A DNA stretch of 64,000 nucleotides from Paenibacillus sp. FSL R5-0345. Its GTDB lineage: Bacteria; Bacillota; Bacilli; Paenibacillales; Paenibacillaceae. A program made the translations under genes and the position numbers. The DNA lies in NCBI RefSeq assembly GCF_000758585.1, contig NZ_CP009281.1, positions 1,054,001 through 1,118,000 on the forward strand, read 5' to 3'. Positions within the stretch are counted from its first letter, which is position 1. Every line of letters begins with the position of its first letter. Positions 20,096 through 27,430 of this stretch are shown here, piece by piece. Under the pieces are notes generated by a model. It saw only the letters and a list, made by a program, of their open reading frames with translations, made no database searches and was not told where the DNA came from.

Positions 20096-20980
20096 CTATG
20101 GAAGTTTAGCGATGAGCTGTTGGACAGGCTGCGGCGGCACTTTTTCCAGAAGATCCCCCATACGTTGCAAGCGTTCCTCAATATTGAGCAAATGAAAATC
20201 AGTAGGGGATACGTTCTGCCGAACCTCCTCCCAGAGCAATGGTGTGGATACAGTAGCGAGCGGCCTAGCGCGTGGTGTATAAGGTGCAGCTAATGTTTTG
20301 CCACTGTAATGCTGGAGGTAGTCAAAATATATTTTATCTCCGCGATTTTTCTTCAGACGCTCTAAGGTGAATAAATTGGGGTGCTTCTCGGTGACATAAC
20401 GACCGACAAAGTGTCCGATTTTTCGCAATCCGTCAAAAGTAACACCGATCTCGATAGGGACTATGATCTGCACCCCTGTAGCGCCGGAGGTTTTGGGCAC
20501 AGAAGATAAACCAAGAGAGGTTAAGACCGTCCCTACGATTGCAGTTGCTTCCATGATCCGGGGCTCGACTTCACGTGACGGGTCTAGATCAATCATCCAC
20601 TCACAAGGCAGCTCGCTGCCTACATAATGCAAAGAAGGGTGAAACTCCAGAGCAGCCAGATTACCCAGCCAGATCAGCTCAGCTAAACCTTGCAGCTTGA
20701 TATAATTAATATTCTCGTGAACAGCGGTCTGGACAAAGGCCGGCAGAGGATCAGGGGCATTTTTCTGATAAAAGGACATTCCCGAGACACCGTGCGGATA
20801 ACGAATGACAGTAAGCAGCCGATCGCGGCAATAGCGCAGCAGGTAGGGAGAGAGGGCGGCGAGCTTTTCCAGATAGATCCGTTTTGTAATTCCGCAATCC
20901 GGCCATAGCAGCTTCTCTGGGTTGGTGATGGTTATCTCTTGGCCGTCTACGGTAATTGTGCCTTTGATGGCTGCTGGCAT
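20096..20980 (-). CDS. ligD: LigD-type primase-polymerase (stand-alone polymerase domain)
   Basis: A 294-residue archaeo-eukaryotic primase family polymerase (LigD PolDom), used to fill gaps in non-homologous end joining. Typical family blocks are PEKLLWPDCGITK, RYPHGVSGMSFYQKNAP, the metal site WMIDLDPS, SGATGVQIIVPI and KIYFDYLQ. The start at 20980 follows AAAGGAG. There is no ligase or nuclease domain; the ligase-type gene and ku lie about 6 kb away on the same strand, so the bifunctional protein of B. subtilis is split here. The intervening genes are unrelated. Confidence 0.9.
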   Translation of the reverse strand: MPAAIKGTITVDGQEITITNPEKLLWPDCGITKRIYLEKLAALSPYLLRYCRDRLLTVIRYPHGVSGMSFYQKNAPDPLPAFVQTAVHENINYIKLQGLAELIWLGNLAALEFHPSLHYVGSELPCEWMIDLDPSREVEPRIMEATAIVGTVLTSLGLSSVPKTSGATGVQIIVPIEIGVTFDGLRKIGHFVGRYVTEKHPNLFTLERLKKNRGDKIYFDYLQHYSGKTLAAPYTPRARPLATVSTPLLWEEVRQNVSPTDFHLLNIEERLQRMGDLLEKVPPQPVQQLIAKLP

Positions 20981-21059
20981 CCGGAAACTCCTTTCTGTTA
21001 TAGGAATGAGGGTATTATGTGCCAGTCTGTTTCTTTTCATGAAAAATATATTTCCAAAG

Positions 21060-21089
21060 TGTCCCTTTTGGATGATCATAAGAGTTATA
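21060..21089 (+). promoter_or_regulatory. Candidate ECF-sigma promoter of the sigma / anti-sigma operon
   Basis: TGTCCCTTTT (21060-21069), 14-bp spacer, GTTATA (21084-21089). The same motif with the same spacer stands ahead of the secreted-protein operon at 23449-23478. The layout matches known ECF promoters (T/G-rich -35 with a TTTT tail, short spacer). It suggests the sigma factor drives its own gene. Confidence 0.65.
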
Positions 21090-21126
21090 AGGTTATACGG
21101 TTATGTGAAAGGGGAGTTTGCTGATT

Positions 21127-21705
21127 TTGGACGGGATAGAACACACCGTCGTTCGGGTACAGGCAGGCGAGGTAGAGTCCTATGCCCTTATCGTCGAAGC
21201 TTTTCAAAAACCGATTTACCGCTATTGCAGCCGGCTGCTTGGGAGCCGCACGGAAGCGGAGGATGCGGTGCAGGATATTCTGGTGAAGGCATATCAGCAT
21301 ATAGGCACGTATCGTCCCATCGCGAGCTTTTCTTCCTGGTTATATAAAATTGCCTATCATCATTGCCTCAGTCTGATCCGCAAACGTCAAAGACATTTGA
21401 GACTTATGGCGCTTTTTCAACCAGATCCGCCTGCAGAAAGCCCGGAACAGTTGATGGACCGTTACATATTTAACGAACATCTGACTTTTGCTCTCGCGAA
21501 GCTGAAGACAGAGGAGCGAAACTTGTTAGTGCTGCGAATCTTTGAGGAACAGAGCTTCCCGGAAATTGCGGAGATCCTCGATAAGAATACGGATGCTGTG
21601 AAGAAGAAATACAGGCGAACGATTGCGAAGCTTGGCAAAACGATGAATGCTCAGAAAGGGGGGACGGAATGGTGGGGCAACGAAGCTGTGTTGAAGAGAA
21701 AATGA
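21127..21705 (+). CDS. ECF RNA polymerase sigma factor
   Basis: About 192 residues. Region 2 reads YRYCSRLLGSRTEAEDAVQDILVKAYQHIGTYRPIASFSSWLYKIAYHHCLSLIRKR and region 4 reads LTFALAKLKTEERNLLVLRIFEEQSFPEIAEILDKNTDAVKKKYRRTIAKL, both typical of group IV (ECF) sigma factors. The start is uncertain: TTG 21118 is too close to AAAGGGGAG, while TTG 21127 lies 10 nt after it and is used here. The gene overlaps the next one by 37 nt, the usual sign of a sigma / anti-sigma pair. A matching promoter motif lies just upstream, implying autoregulation. Confidence 0.9.
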   Translation: MDGIEHTVVRVQAGEVESYALIVEAFQKPIYRYCSRLLGSRTEAEDAVQDILVKAYQHIGTYRPIASFSSWLYKIAYHHCLSLIRKRQRHLRLMALFQPDPPAESPEQLMDRYIFNEHLTFALAKLKTEERNLLVLRIFEEQSFPEIAEILDKNTDAVKKKYRRTIAKLGKTMNAQKGGTEWWGNEAVLKRK

Positions 21706-22853
21706 TAAAGAAAATGGACGCATTGGGGAACTGCGACGAACTAGATGTAAAAGCAGCAGTTATGAATCGGGTAATGGCAATTCATGATCAACAGAAAACG
21801 ATGGGCGGAGAAATGACAAATCTCAGAGACGAACGGGAGTCATTCTCAGAGACGGGAGATCCCGTTATGCAGAAGCAAGCGAAGATACTCCCGCATCCAT
21901 CTAAATTTAGAAAAAGACTTCTCTCAGGGGTCTCCGCAGCTGTATTGCTGGGGATGCTCGGATTTGGTGCCCTTCAGCTGTCTGGACTTGGAGATTTAAC
22001 GGAACATGGTAGCCAGTCTACAATTGATATCACGCAACCTCCGGATGGAGCTATTACGCTAGTGAACAGCGGAGGGAAGGCTATTGTACAGACGGTGCAC
22101 TATAATACTCCTATTCCTTCGACCTCTCCTGCGATAGAGAAGTATCTGAGTTTATTGGCGACTTATAAAGAGCAGGTGCTTGCTCACTTGAATGCTGGAG
22201 AAATGGCTGCTTATTATGTGAATGATACTGAGTTTACTAAGTTGGCCAAAGGTTTAGGCTATGGAAATCAATTGCAGTTCGCTTTCAGTTCTCCGGTGTA
22301 TTCTAATCATCAAGATTTCGTGAAAAAATTAAAAGGGACTGGGGATTTCTGGCCCGAGCTGCCTTCCATACTCGCTAATGGTTATGAATTTGAGTACGCC
22401 ACTTTTAAAGCTGCTCCTCCTTACTGGCCGATAGACAAGGAATATAAAGAAATGCTTGAACAATTTCTAAAAAAAGCAAAGGTCGATAAAACAGGCCAAA
22501 AGCTGTTTATGGAGAAGATCGCTGTGAATGCCATAGAGAGTGCTGAGGTTACCTACCATAAGGGGGATCAAACAATTGAACTATCCTTAAATCAGAGCGC
22601 CTATATGGGTGGTATATCGCAAGTGTCTATCTTGGAAGGTCAGACTGCCGAAAAATGGTCTATGACAGGTACTGGTAAAGAAGCAGTTTTTATCGCAGCG
22701 AGTACAGAGAAGGGGGAGCAGACTTGGTCTTCCCGGAATCTTTTGTATTGGTATGATGAAGCCAGCCAGACGATTCGTAGTCTAAATGATGGACTGAATG
22801 AGAGTTTAACCCGTGAACAATGGCAAGTGATTGCTAACAGTTTTATTCGCTAG
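21669..22853 (+). CDS. Single-pass membrane anti-sigma factor
   Basis: A 394-residue protein with an N-terminal cytoplasmic part (1-80), one transmembrane helix (about residues 83-105, LLSGVSAAVLLGMLGFGALQL) and a large extracellular domain (about 150-394). No HxxxCxxC zinc anti-sigma motif is visible, so identification rests on position: it overlaps the sigma gene by 37 nt and has a good GAAAGGGGGG site. The extracellular domain resembles the two secreted proteins encoded 0.7 kb downstream: LNAGEMAAYYVND, then LANGYEF, then a C-terminal WYDEASQTI segment. The inferred role is to hold the sigma factor at the membrane until an external signal is sensed. Confidence 0.75.
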   Translation: MVGQRSCVEEKMIKKMDALGNCDELDVKAAVMNRVMAIHDQQKTMGGEMTNLRDERESFSETGDPVMQKQAKILPHPSKFRKRLLSGVSAAVLLGMLGFGALQLSGLGDLTEHGSQSTIDITQPPDGAITLVNSGGKAIVQTVHYNTPIPSTSPAIEKYLSLLATYKEQVLAHLNAGEMAAYYVNDTEFTKLAKGLGYGNQLQFAFSSPVYSNHQDFVKKLKGTGDFWPELPSILANGYEFEYATFKAAPPYWPIDKEYKEMLEQFLKKAKVDKTGQKLFMEKIAVNAIESAEVTYHKGDQTIELSLNQSAYMGGISQVSILEGQTAEKWSMTGTGKEAVFIAASTEKGEQTWSSRNLLYWYDEASQTIRSLNDGLNESLTREQWQVIANSFIR

Positions 22854-22879
22854 CTACTGTTGTTCTATTCGTACAATAT

Positions 22880-22929
22880 GAGAAGCTGTCTCAAAAGTAG
22901 TGAAATCTACTTGGGAGGCAGCTTTTTTT
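22880..22929 (+). terminator. Terminator of the sigma / anti-sigma operon
   Basis: Two-tier stem: GAAGCTGTCTC / GAGGCAGCTT outside and AAGTAG / CTACTT inside, followed by seven T residues. Confidence 0.88.
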
Positions 22930-23140
22930 ATGGAATAGGAAAAGTAATGGATTTTACTGTACCATGTGACAATATGCCACGCGTAGTGTTCTATGCTACT
23001 GGTTGGGGCGGTGGGCGATGTGCTATGTATGATTTACTTGCGGCTTGCAGTAGATGATTTGTGGATTACTGATATATGTGACGGTGGACTATGGGCGATA
23101 CGTTCTGTGTCTATGCAATGTATAGAGTCCTTTAAATTAA

Positions 23141-23322
23141 TTAGGGAAAAACTCCCTAAAAATAACCGATATTCGCTCTAAATGAACGGAATCAGGGAAT
23201 TCCTCCCTAATAATCATAGGAATTTCTTTATTCGTTGCCGAATAGGCCAAATTTCAGGGAAGTTTTCCCTAATTATAAGTCCGATGAACAGAAATTTCTG
23301 AATTTTAGGGAGAAATTCCCAA
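23141..23322. repeat. Four short inverted repeats of one family in the intergenic region
   Basis: Four copies of AGGGA-N5/6-TCCC(T) with flanking TTA/TAA: 23141-23160, 23192-23210, 23253-23272 and 23303-23322. They are spaced 51, 61 and about 50 bp apart, with degenerate CCGAT/GAACGGA words between. This fills the middle of the 656-bp gap 22854-23509. No convincing gene is seen there; the two short open frames have no ribosome site. Confidence 0.6.
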
Positions 23323-23387
23323 TTACTCTATAGGTGCTTCACATATTGCATCCCTTGGCGCGTCACTTGTAATGTTAAGAACAAAAA

Positions 23388-23440
23388 AAGAGGCTGTCCC
23401 AAAAGCCATGATGGTTGCTTGGAGCGGCTTCTTTTTTTTG
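23388..23440 (+). terminator. Intergenic terminator-like hairpin
   Basis: GAGGCTGTCC pairs imperfectly with GGAGCGGCTTC around an AAGC/GCTT inner stem, followed by eight T residues. It resembles the hairpin at 22880-22929 and insulates the secreted-protein operon from upstream reading. Confidence 0.7.
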
Positions 23441-23448
23441 TAAGAAAA

Positions 23449-23478
23449 TGTCCCTTTTTCTCATGCTGGAGTGTTATA
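23449..23478 (+). promoter_or_regulatory. Candidate ECF-sigma promoter of the secreted-protein operon
   Basis: TGTCCCTTTT (23449-23458), 14-bp spacer, GTTATA (23473-23478). Both boxes and the spacer length are identical to those ahead of the ECF sigma gene (21060-21089), while the spacer bases differ. The start codon is 32 nt downstream, leaving room for a short leader with a perfect ribosome site. Confidence 0.65.
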
Positions 23479-23509
23479 GAAGTGTAATTAGAAGGAGGTG
23501 ATTTAGAAA

Positions 23510-24322
23510 TTGAAGCTAAATGATGAACTCAAAAAAACACTGATCGTGCTCTCGGCAGCAACCTTGTTAGGAACAGGAGTAGTTGTGAGTGGGGGTGCGT
23601 CTGGCTTGTCCCTTTCGGTCGCAGCTGCCTCTGGACAGCAGACTGCAGTACCAACCGATCAGAAGCTCCAGAAGGAACTGCAGACCCTGGTTGGGGGATT
23701 GAAGGAAGGTACGTACTTGGCCTACTACGTACGTGACAAAGTCTCTAACCCTCAGGATACGATCAGCTTCTCTGGCAAAGGATTTGTCTTTAAAGACTAC
23801 AAATCCTTTGCTGCTAAATTCAAAGCGTTGAAGGGCCCGGCTACTCCACAGCCCGGAAATCTTCCTAAGGGCTTCGCTCTGGCGACAGCCATTATTTATC
23901 CACCGTCTGTAGCAAACGATTCAGAGCTGTATTTACAATTAGAGCAGGAACTAAAGGCAGCGGCGGCAGGTGATCCCAAGAATCAGTTGTTTAGCAAGAT
24001 CATCAGTTGGAGCCAAACGAACTTGTCTATGCAGCTGTATGCCAAAGGAAAGGCCAGTTTTAGCATTGTAACTGGAGTGCCGCCTGCCAAACTCCCCGAA
24101 GGTGCGGTCCCTTTTGTACGAGCTTCGGAAACTAAGAAAGAACTGACGGTCAACGGGAGGAAAGTAATTCTTACAACCGATTCGGCTAAAGATGCAAGCT
24201 TCAACACTAAGCTAGTGTGGCTGGATAAATCAGGCGCGATACAATATACCCTTTCAGACAATCGGGTCAGTAAGCTGACGACAAATGAAATGTTGGCTGT
24301 AGCTAAAAGCATGATCAAATAA
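23510..24322 (+). CDS. Secreted protein related to the anti-sigma factor's extracellular domain (copy 1)
   Basis: A 270-residue protein with a signal peptide (hydrophobic core about residues 11-38, likely cut after AAA near 40). The mature part resembles the next gene's product and the extracellular part of the anti-sigma factor upstream. Shared blocks, in order, are LKEGTYLAYYVRDKVSNPQDT, LPKGFALATAIIYPP, a SWSQTNLSMQLY strand and LTVNGRKVILTT.. LVWLDKSGAIQYTLSDN. The start is TTG 23510 after a perfect AGAAGGAGGTGAT ribosome site. It lies under a motif identical to the sigma gene's promoter. I do not recognise a named family beyond a DUF4367-like flavour; a sensing or decoy role is inferred. 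Confidence 0.75.
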   Translation: MKLNDELKKTLIVLSAATLLGTGVVVSGGASGLSLSVAAASGQQTAVPTDQKLQKELQTLVGGLKEGTYLAYYVRDKVSNPQDTISFSGKGFVFKDYKSFAAKFKALKGPATPQPGNLPKGFALATAIIYPPSVANDSELYLQLEQELKAAAAGDPKNQLFSKIISWSQTNLSMQLYAKGKASFSIVTGVPPAKLPEGAVPFVRASETKKELTVNGRKVILTTDSAKDASFNTKLVWLDKSGAIQYTLSDNRVSKLTTNEMLAVAKSMIK

Positions 24323-24351
24323 CCAAGAAGTTAAAGGAGGATATTATAAAG

Positions 24352-25155
24352 ATGATTAAAAAAAGTGCGGCCATCACGGGTTTGAGCCTGCTAGTGTTAA
24401 TGAGCGCGGTAAGTGGAACGGCAGGCGCAGTGCCTGCAGGGAGTAATAATAAAAGCAAAGCTACTGCACCCATTGAACAGAACACGCCGGTATCGCCTAC
24501 GATTGAAGCTTTGATTGCCAAAGAAAATATAGTTCCCTTAAAAGCGGGCGAAGTTAAAGTCCTTTATGTAAACGACAAGAAATCTAATCCAGATGAAACC
24601 TTGAGTATAAGATATATGCCGTACAGATTCAGTTCTACAAATGAAGCGGCGCAGAAGTTATCCTCATTAAGCGGAAAGTCACTCTTGATACCAGTTTCGC
24701 TCCCGGAGGATTATAAGCTGCAGGATGTCGTTTTAAATCCAGTGCTTCCGAAGTTTTTCAGTGTAGAGTATAAAGCCCTCAGAGATCAGGTAAAAGCTAA
24801 AGCACAAGCTGCTGGTAAAAAAGTGATTTCACAAAGCTTTAAGTGGAGTGATACAGAAACCTCTATCACTTATCTACGAAATGGGGAGAGATTAAATTTA
24901 AAATCAGCTCCAGCATATACGCTTCCGGAAGGGGTTACTTTAGCGCAGCTGCCTGGTGACCAGGATGAAAATTTGACCATCAACGGGGTTGAAGCAGTCT
25001 ACACGGTGTTTGGTCCTCACCATGGAGATCTAAAAGTTCAGCTTGTATGGTCCAGTGCGGATGGAAGTATTGATTATACGCTGACGAATACGAAAAATAC
25101 TGCGCAGACTAAAGCAGAGCTGGAGGCTATTGTGACGACTCTTACAGCGCAATAA
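24352..25155 (+). CDS. Secreted protein related to the anti-sigma factor's extracellular domain (copy 2)
   Basis: A 267-residue protein with a clear signal peptide (residues 1-25, cut after AGA). The mature domain is paralogous to the product of the gene 29 bp upstream: LKAGEVKVLYVNDKKSNPDET, LPEDYKLQDVVLNP, FKWSDTETSITYL and LTINGVEAVYTVF.. LVWSSADGSIDYTLTNT. AAAGGAGG precedes the ATG. It is co-transcribed with copy 1. The terminator after it has been split by an insertion sequence, so transcripts may now run further. Function is unknown. Confidence 0.75.
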   Translation: MIKKSAAITGLSLLVLMSAVSGTAGAVPAGSNNKSKATAPIEQNTPVSPTIEALIAKENIVPLKAGEVKVLYVNDKKSNPDETLSIRYMPYRFSSTNEAAQKLSSLSGKSLLIPVSLPEDYKLQDVVLNPVLPKFFSVEYKALRDQVKAKAQAAGKKVISQSFKWSDTETSITYLRNGERLNLKSAPAYTLPEGVTLAQLPGDQDENLTINGVEAVYTVFGPHHGDLKVQLVWSSADGSIDYTLTNTKNTAQTKAELEAIVTTLTAQ

Positions 25156-25156
25156 G

Positions 25157-25173
25157 AAACGTCCTCTCGATAA
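25157..25173 (+). terminator. Left half of a terminator split by the insertion sequence
   Basis: AAACGTCCTCTCGA (25157-25170) plus TAA. Its partner, TTCGGGAGGACGTTT followed by more T residues, lies at 26443-26461 beyond the element. Rejoined at the TAA duplication they form a 14-bp stem with one G-T pair, a small loop and a T-tract. Confidence 0.8.
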
Positions 25174-25249
25174 GTGAAGTGCACCCCTTAGAATAGACAT
25201 TGGAAAAAACCCCTGGTTTATCCGATGAAATTCTAGGGGGTGCATTTTT

Positions 25250-25648
25250 ATGGCGATTAAAGGACAGAAGTTTAAAAATTACTCAGATGAGATTAAAAAA
25301 GAGGCCATTCGTTTACATGTGGAGGAAAGATGGACTTATCGGAAAATTACGGAGCATTTTGAGATACAAGATCAAGGACGGGTAAAGAGATGGATGAAGA
25401 AATACCGAGAGCTAGGGGAATTTGGGCTACTAGATCAACGGGGGCGTCGTATTGAATATATCGATCAAGATAGGTATGTTCAAAAGCTCAAACGGGAAAA
25501 TGAAATGCTAAAAAAGTGTTTGGAAATCTGGATGCAGGAGGTGAAACGCACAAATATAGAGTCATTGAGAACGCTGCAAAAGAGTATGCCGTTAGCAACC
25601 TGTGTAAACTCTTTAGGGTCTCTAGAAGTGGATACTACGCTTTCATGA
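25250..25648 (+). CDS. IS3-family transposase OrfA
   Basis: The N-terminal helix-turn-helix protein of an IS3-family transposase: YSDEIKKEAIRLHVEERWTYRKITEHFEIQDQGRVKRWMKKYRE, then a leucine-zipper-like stretch (VQKLKRENEMLKKCLEIW). It binds the element's ends. The frame continues to 25648 (132 residues), but the functional product is made by -1 frameshifting at the A6G heptamer at 25510-25516, which joins OrfA to OrfB. Confidence 0.88.
   Translation: MAIKGQKFKNYSDEIKKEAIRLHVEERWTYRKITEHFEIQDQGRVKRWMKKYRELGEFGLLDQRGRRIEYIDQDRYVQKLKRENEMLKKCLEIWMQEVKRTNIESLRTLQKSMPLATCVNSLGSLEVDTTLS
25510..25516 (+). promoter_or_regulatory. Programmed -1 frameshift site A6G
   Basis: The heptamer AAAAAAG sits in the zero frame as CTA-AAA-AAG, the canonical slippery form. 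A -1 slip enters the OrfB frame, whose open stretch begins exactly at 25516. Confidence 0.85.
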
Positions 25649-26400
25649 AGCGCAAAGGAACAGATCGGGATCAGGAAGCAAAGGCGCTCATTCAGAAGGT
25701 CTATGAAAGGTATGAAGGAGTCTACGGTTATCGCCAAATTCAATTGTTCTTGCTACAAGACCACGGGGTTTGGATGAATCATAAGAAGGTACTCAGAATT
25801 ATGCGGGATTTAGGCATTCGTTCGAGGATCCGCCGAAAACATCGTTGTAATTATGCTACTTCTGAAGGAGACCGTGTGGCGAAAAATATTTTGAAACGGG
25901 ATTTCAAAGCGGATGCTCCCAACCAAAAATGGGTGACAGACATTACGCAATATCGTGTAGGCGAAAAGTGGCTCTATCTTTCTGCGATTAAAGATTTATT
26001 CAATAACGAAATTATCGCTTATCAAATGAGCGCTAGGAACGACAACGAACTGGTTCTCCGGACCTTTGAGCAGGCGTGGAGTCAGCAAAAAGACGTGACT
26101 GGACTGATCGTTCACAGCGATCAGGGATTCCAATACACGTCTCATGCATACCACGACATGCTGCCAAAGGTTGGGGCCCGAATCAGCATGTCTCGCCGAG
26201 GCAATTGTTATGACAACGCCTCTATGGAGAGCTTCTTCTCGCATCTCAAAACGGAAGGACTCTATCCTTATGATATCCGAAATATGGATGAGGCACAAAG
26301 GAAAATTGAAGATTACATTCGATTTTATAACCAACATCGGCCACAACGAAGGTTAAATAAGCTGCCTCCGGTAGAGTACCGGAAACAGCTTATTGCCTAG
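25516..26400 (+). CDS. IS3-family transposase OrfB (DDE integrase core)
   Basis: A 294-residue catalytic part. It has the HTH_21-like region YEGVYGYRQIQLFL, then the DDE triad: Asp in WVTDITQY, Asp in VHSDQGFQYTS, and Glu in NASMESFFSHLKTE, with the usual D-D-35-E spacing. It is translated as an OrfA-OrfB fusion through the frameshift at 25510-25516. No disruption is visible. Confidence 0.93.
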   Translation: MFGNLDAGGETHKYRVIENAAKEYAVSNLCKLFRVSRSGYYAFMKRKGTDRDQEAKALIQKVYERYEGVYGYRQIQLFLLQDHGVWMNHKKVLRIMRDLGIRSRIRRKHRCNYATSEGDRVAKNILKRDFKADAPNQKWVTDITQYRVGEKWLYLSAIKDLFNNEIIAYQMSARNDNELVLRTFEQAWSQQKDVTGLIVHSDQGFQYTSHAYHDMLPKVGARISMSRRGNCYDNASMESFFSHLKTEGLYPYDIRNMDEAQRKIEDYIRFYNQHRPQRRLNKLPPVEYRKQLIA

Positions 26401-26442
26401 GGTCTTTTTTCAGTGTCTATAAAATGGGGGCTTGACCATAAA

Positions 26443-26461
26443 TTCGGGAGGACGTTTTTTT
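26443..26461 (+). terminator. Right half of the terminator split by the insertion sequence
   Basis: TTCGGGAGGACGTTT and following T residues complement the arm at 25157-25170 on the other side of the element. Alone it cannot form the original hairpin. Confidence 0.8.
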
Positions 26462-26470
26462 GGAAAGAGT

Positions 26471-27418
26471 TTATCCTTTTTGCTCCATAGTACATGATTC
26501 GGGAGGAAGATCTACCCTAGCTTGAGTAACCGGCTGACGAAGAGTGCCTGAGGTATTCCATTCCAAAAAATGAACTTTGAAGACAAGCTTCGGTTTTATC
26601 CAAAAAGCACCCTTCCCTCGCTGGGGATCAGCTGTAAAGGGCATTTGATCTATTTTTAAATGCTGTACCTCTGCAGTTAAGTCGCGTTTATCCTGTACAG
26701 TCAATTTTCCTGGCCCGGCATGTCCGATATAATGCAAATTCCCTTTATCATCATACAGCCCAAGAAGTAGCGCATTGACGATGCCGTCTCGGAACGTTAC
26801 ACCCCCGGCTACTGCCGTAAGATCAGAAATGATTTTGCGTTTCTGCCAGCGTTTATCTTTTCCACCGGGAGCATAAGTACTGTTGATATCCTTACAGACG
26901 ATTCCCTCTAAGCTCTGACTCTGAGCAGCGGCGAATAATTCTGTGGGATCGGTATAACTGGGTACGGCCTGAACATGGGGATGCGGCAGCAGAATATCGT
27001 TTAGCAGCTGCTGCCGTGAGGATAAAGGCTGATCCATCGGCGATTGGCCATTATAAAACAGAATATCAAAAATCATATAAATGACAGGAACCTGATGCCT
27101 AACGACGGAAATGGTGGAGCCATTCTTTAAGCTGTCCCTCCGCATTACCTCGTGAAATGAGGGCTTGCCGTCCTTGAGTGCAATGATTTCACCATCAAGA
27201 ATAACGGAATCAGCCTTGCAGTAAGCAGATACATCAGTAAGCTCAGGATATTGCGCTGTACGGTAATTTCCACGTCTGTTAATAAGCTGAGTAGTGCTTC
27301 CGTTGTAATAGGACAACATTCGAACGCCATCCCATTTAATCTGTGCAATCCACTGGTTGCCTGCTGGAAGCTGCCCAGCCAGTATAGGTTCAAAAGGAAT
27401 AATAGGCTGAAGCTTCAT
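26471..27418 (-). CDS. ligD: ATP-dependent DNA ligase (LigD-type ligase domain)
   Basis: A 315-residue ligase. The nucleotidyltransferase domain shows motif I KWDGVR (catalytic Lys at about residue 29), then ILDGEIIAL, MIFDILFYNG, EGIVCKD and WQKRK. The C-terminal OB-fold domain ends GAFWIKPKLVFKVHFLEW. It joins DNA ends in the Ku-dependent pathway. AGGAGG precedes the ATG. It starts 12 bp after the ku stop, so ku-ligase is one operon. The polymerase module is a separate gene at 20096-20980. Confidence 0.93.
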   Translation of the reverse strand: MKLQPIIPFEPILAGQLPAGNQWIAQIKWDGVRMLSYYNGSTTQLINRRGNYRTAQYPELTDVSAYCKADSVILDGEIIALKDGKPSFHEVMRRDSLKNGSTISVVRHQVPVIYMIFDILFYNGQSPMDQPLSSRQQLLNDILLPHPHVQAVPSYTDPTELFAAAQSQSLEGIVCKDINSTYAPGGKDKRWQKRKIISDLTAVAGGVTFRDGIVNALLLGLYDDKGNLHYIGHAGPGKLTVQDKRDLTAEVQHLKIDQMPFTADPQRGKGAFWIKPKLVFKVHFLEWNTSGTLRQPVTQARVDLPPESCTMEQKG

Positions 27419-27430
27419 CAGCAGAGCCTC

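Larger units (their letters stand above)
25175..26438 (+). mobile_element. IS3-family insertion sequence (IS150-like), 1.26 kb
   Basis: It contains overlapping orfA and orfB in -1 frames. The ends begin TG and end CA, with imperfect inverted repeats of about 39 bp: the left end begins TGAAGTGCACCCCTTAGAAT and shares the ATAGACA and AAAAAA blocks with the complement of the right end (TGGTCAAGCCCCCATTTTAT). TAA flanks both sides (25171-25173 and 26439-26441), a likely 3-bp target duplication, though the left boundary could be off by one base. Both frames look intact, so it may be active. Confidence 0.9.

Noticed and set aside
22860..23181. Two short genes after the anti-sigma factor
   Set aside because: They run through a terminator hairpin and repeat sequence, overlap each other and have no ribosome site.
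26432..26437. Outward -35 (TTGACC) at the right end of the insertion sequence forming a hybrid promoter
   Set aside because: There is no -10-like hexamer 16-18 bp downstream, only a T-run, and the next gene is on the opposite strand.
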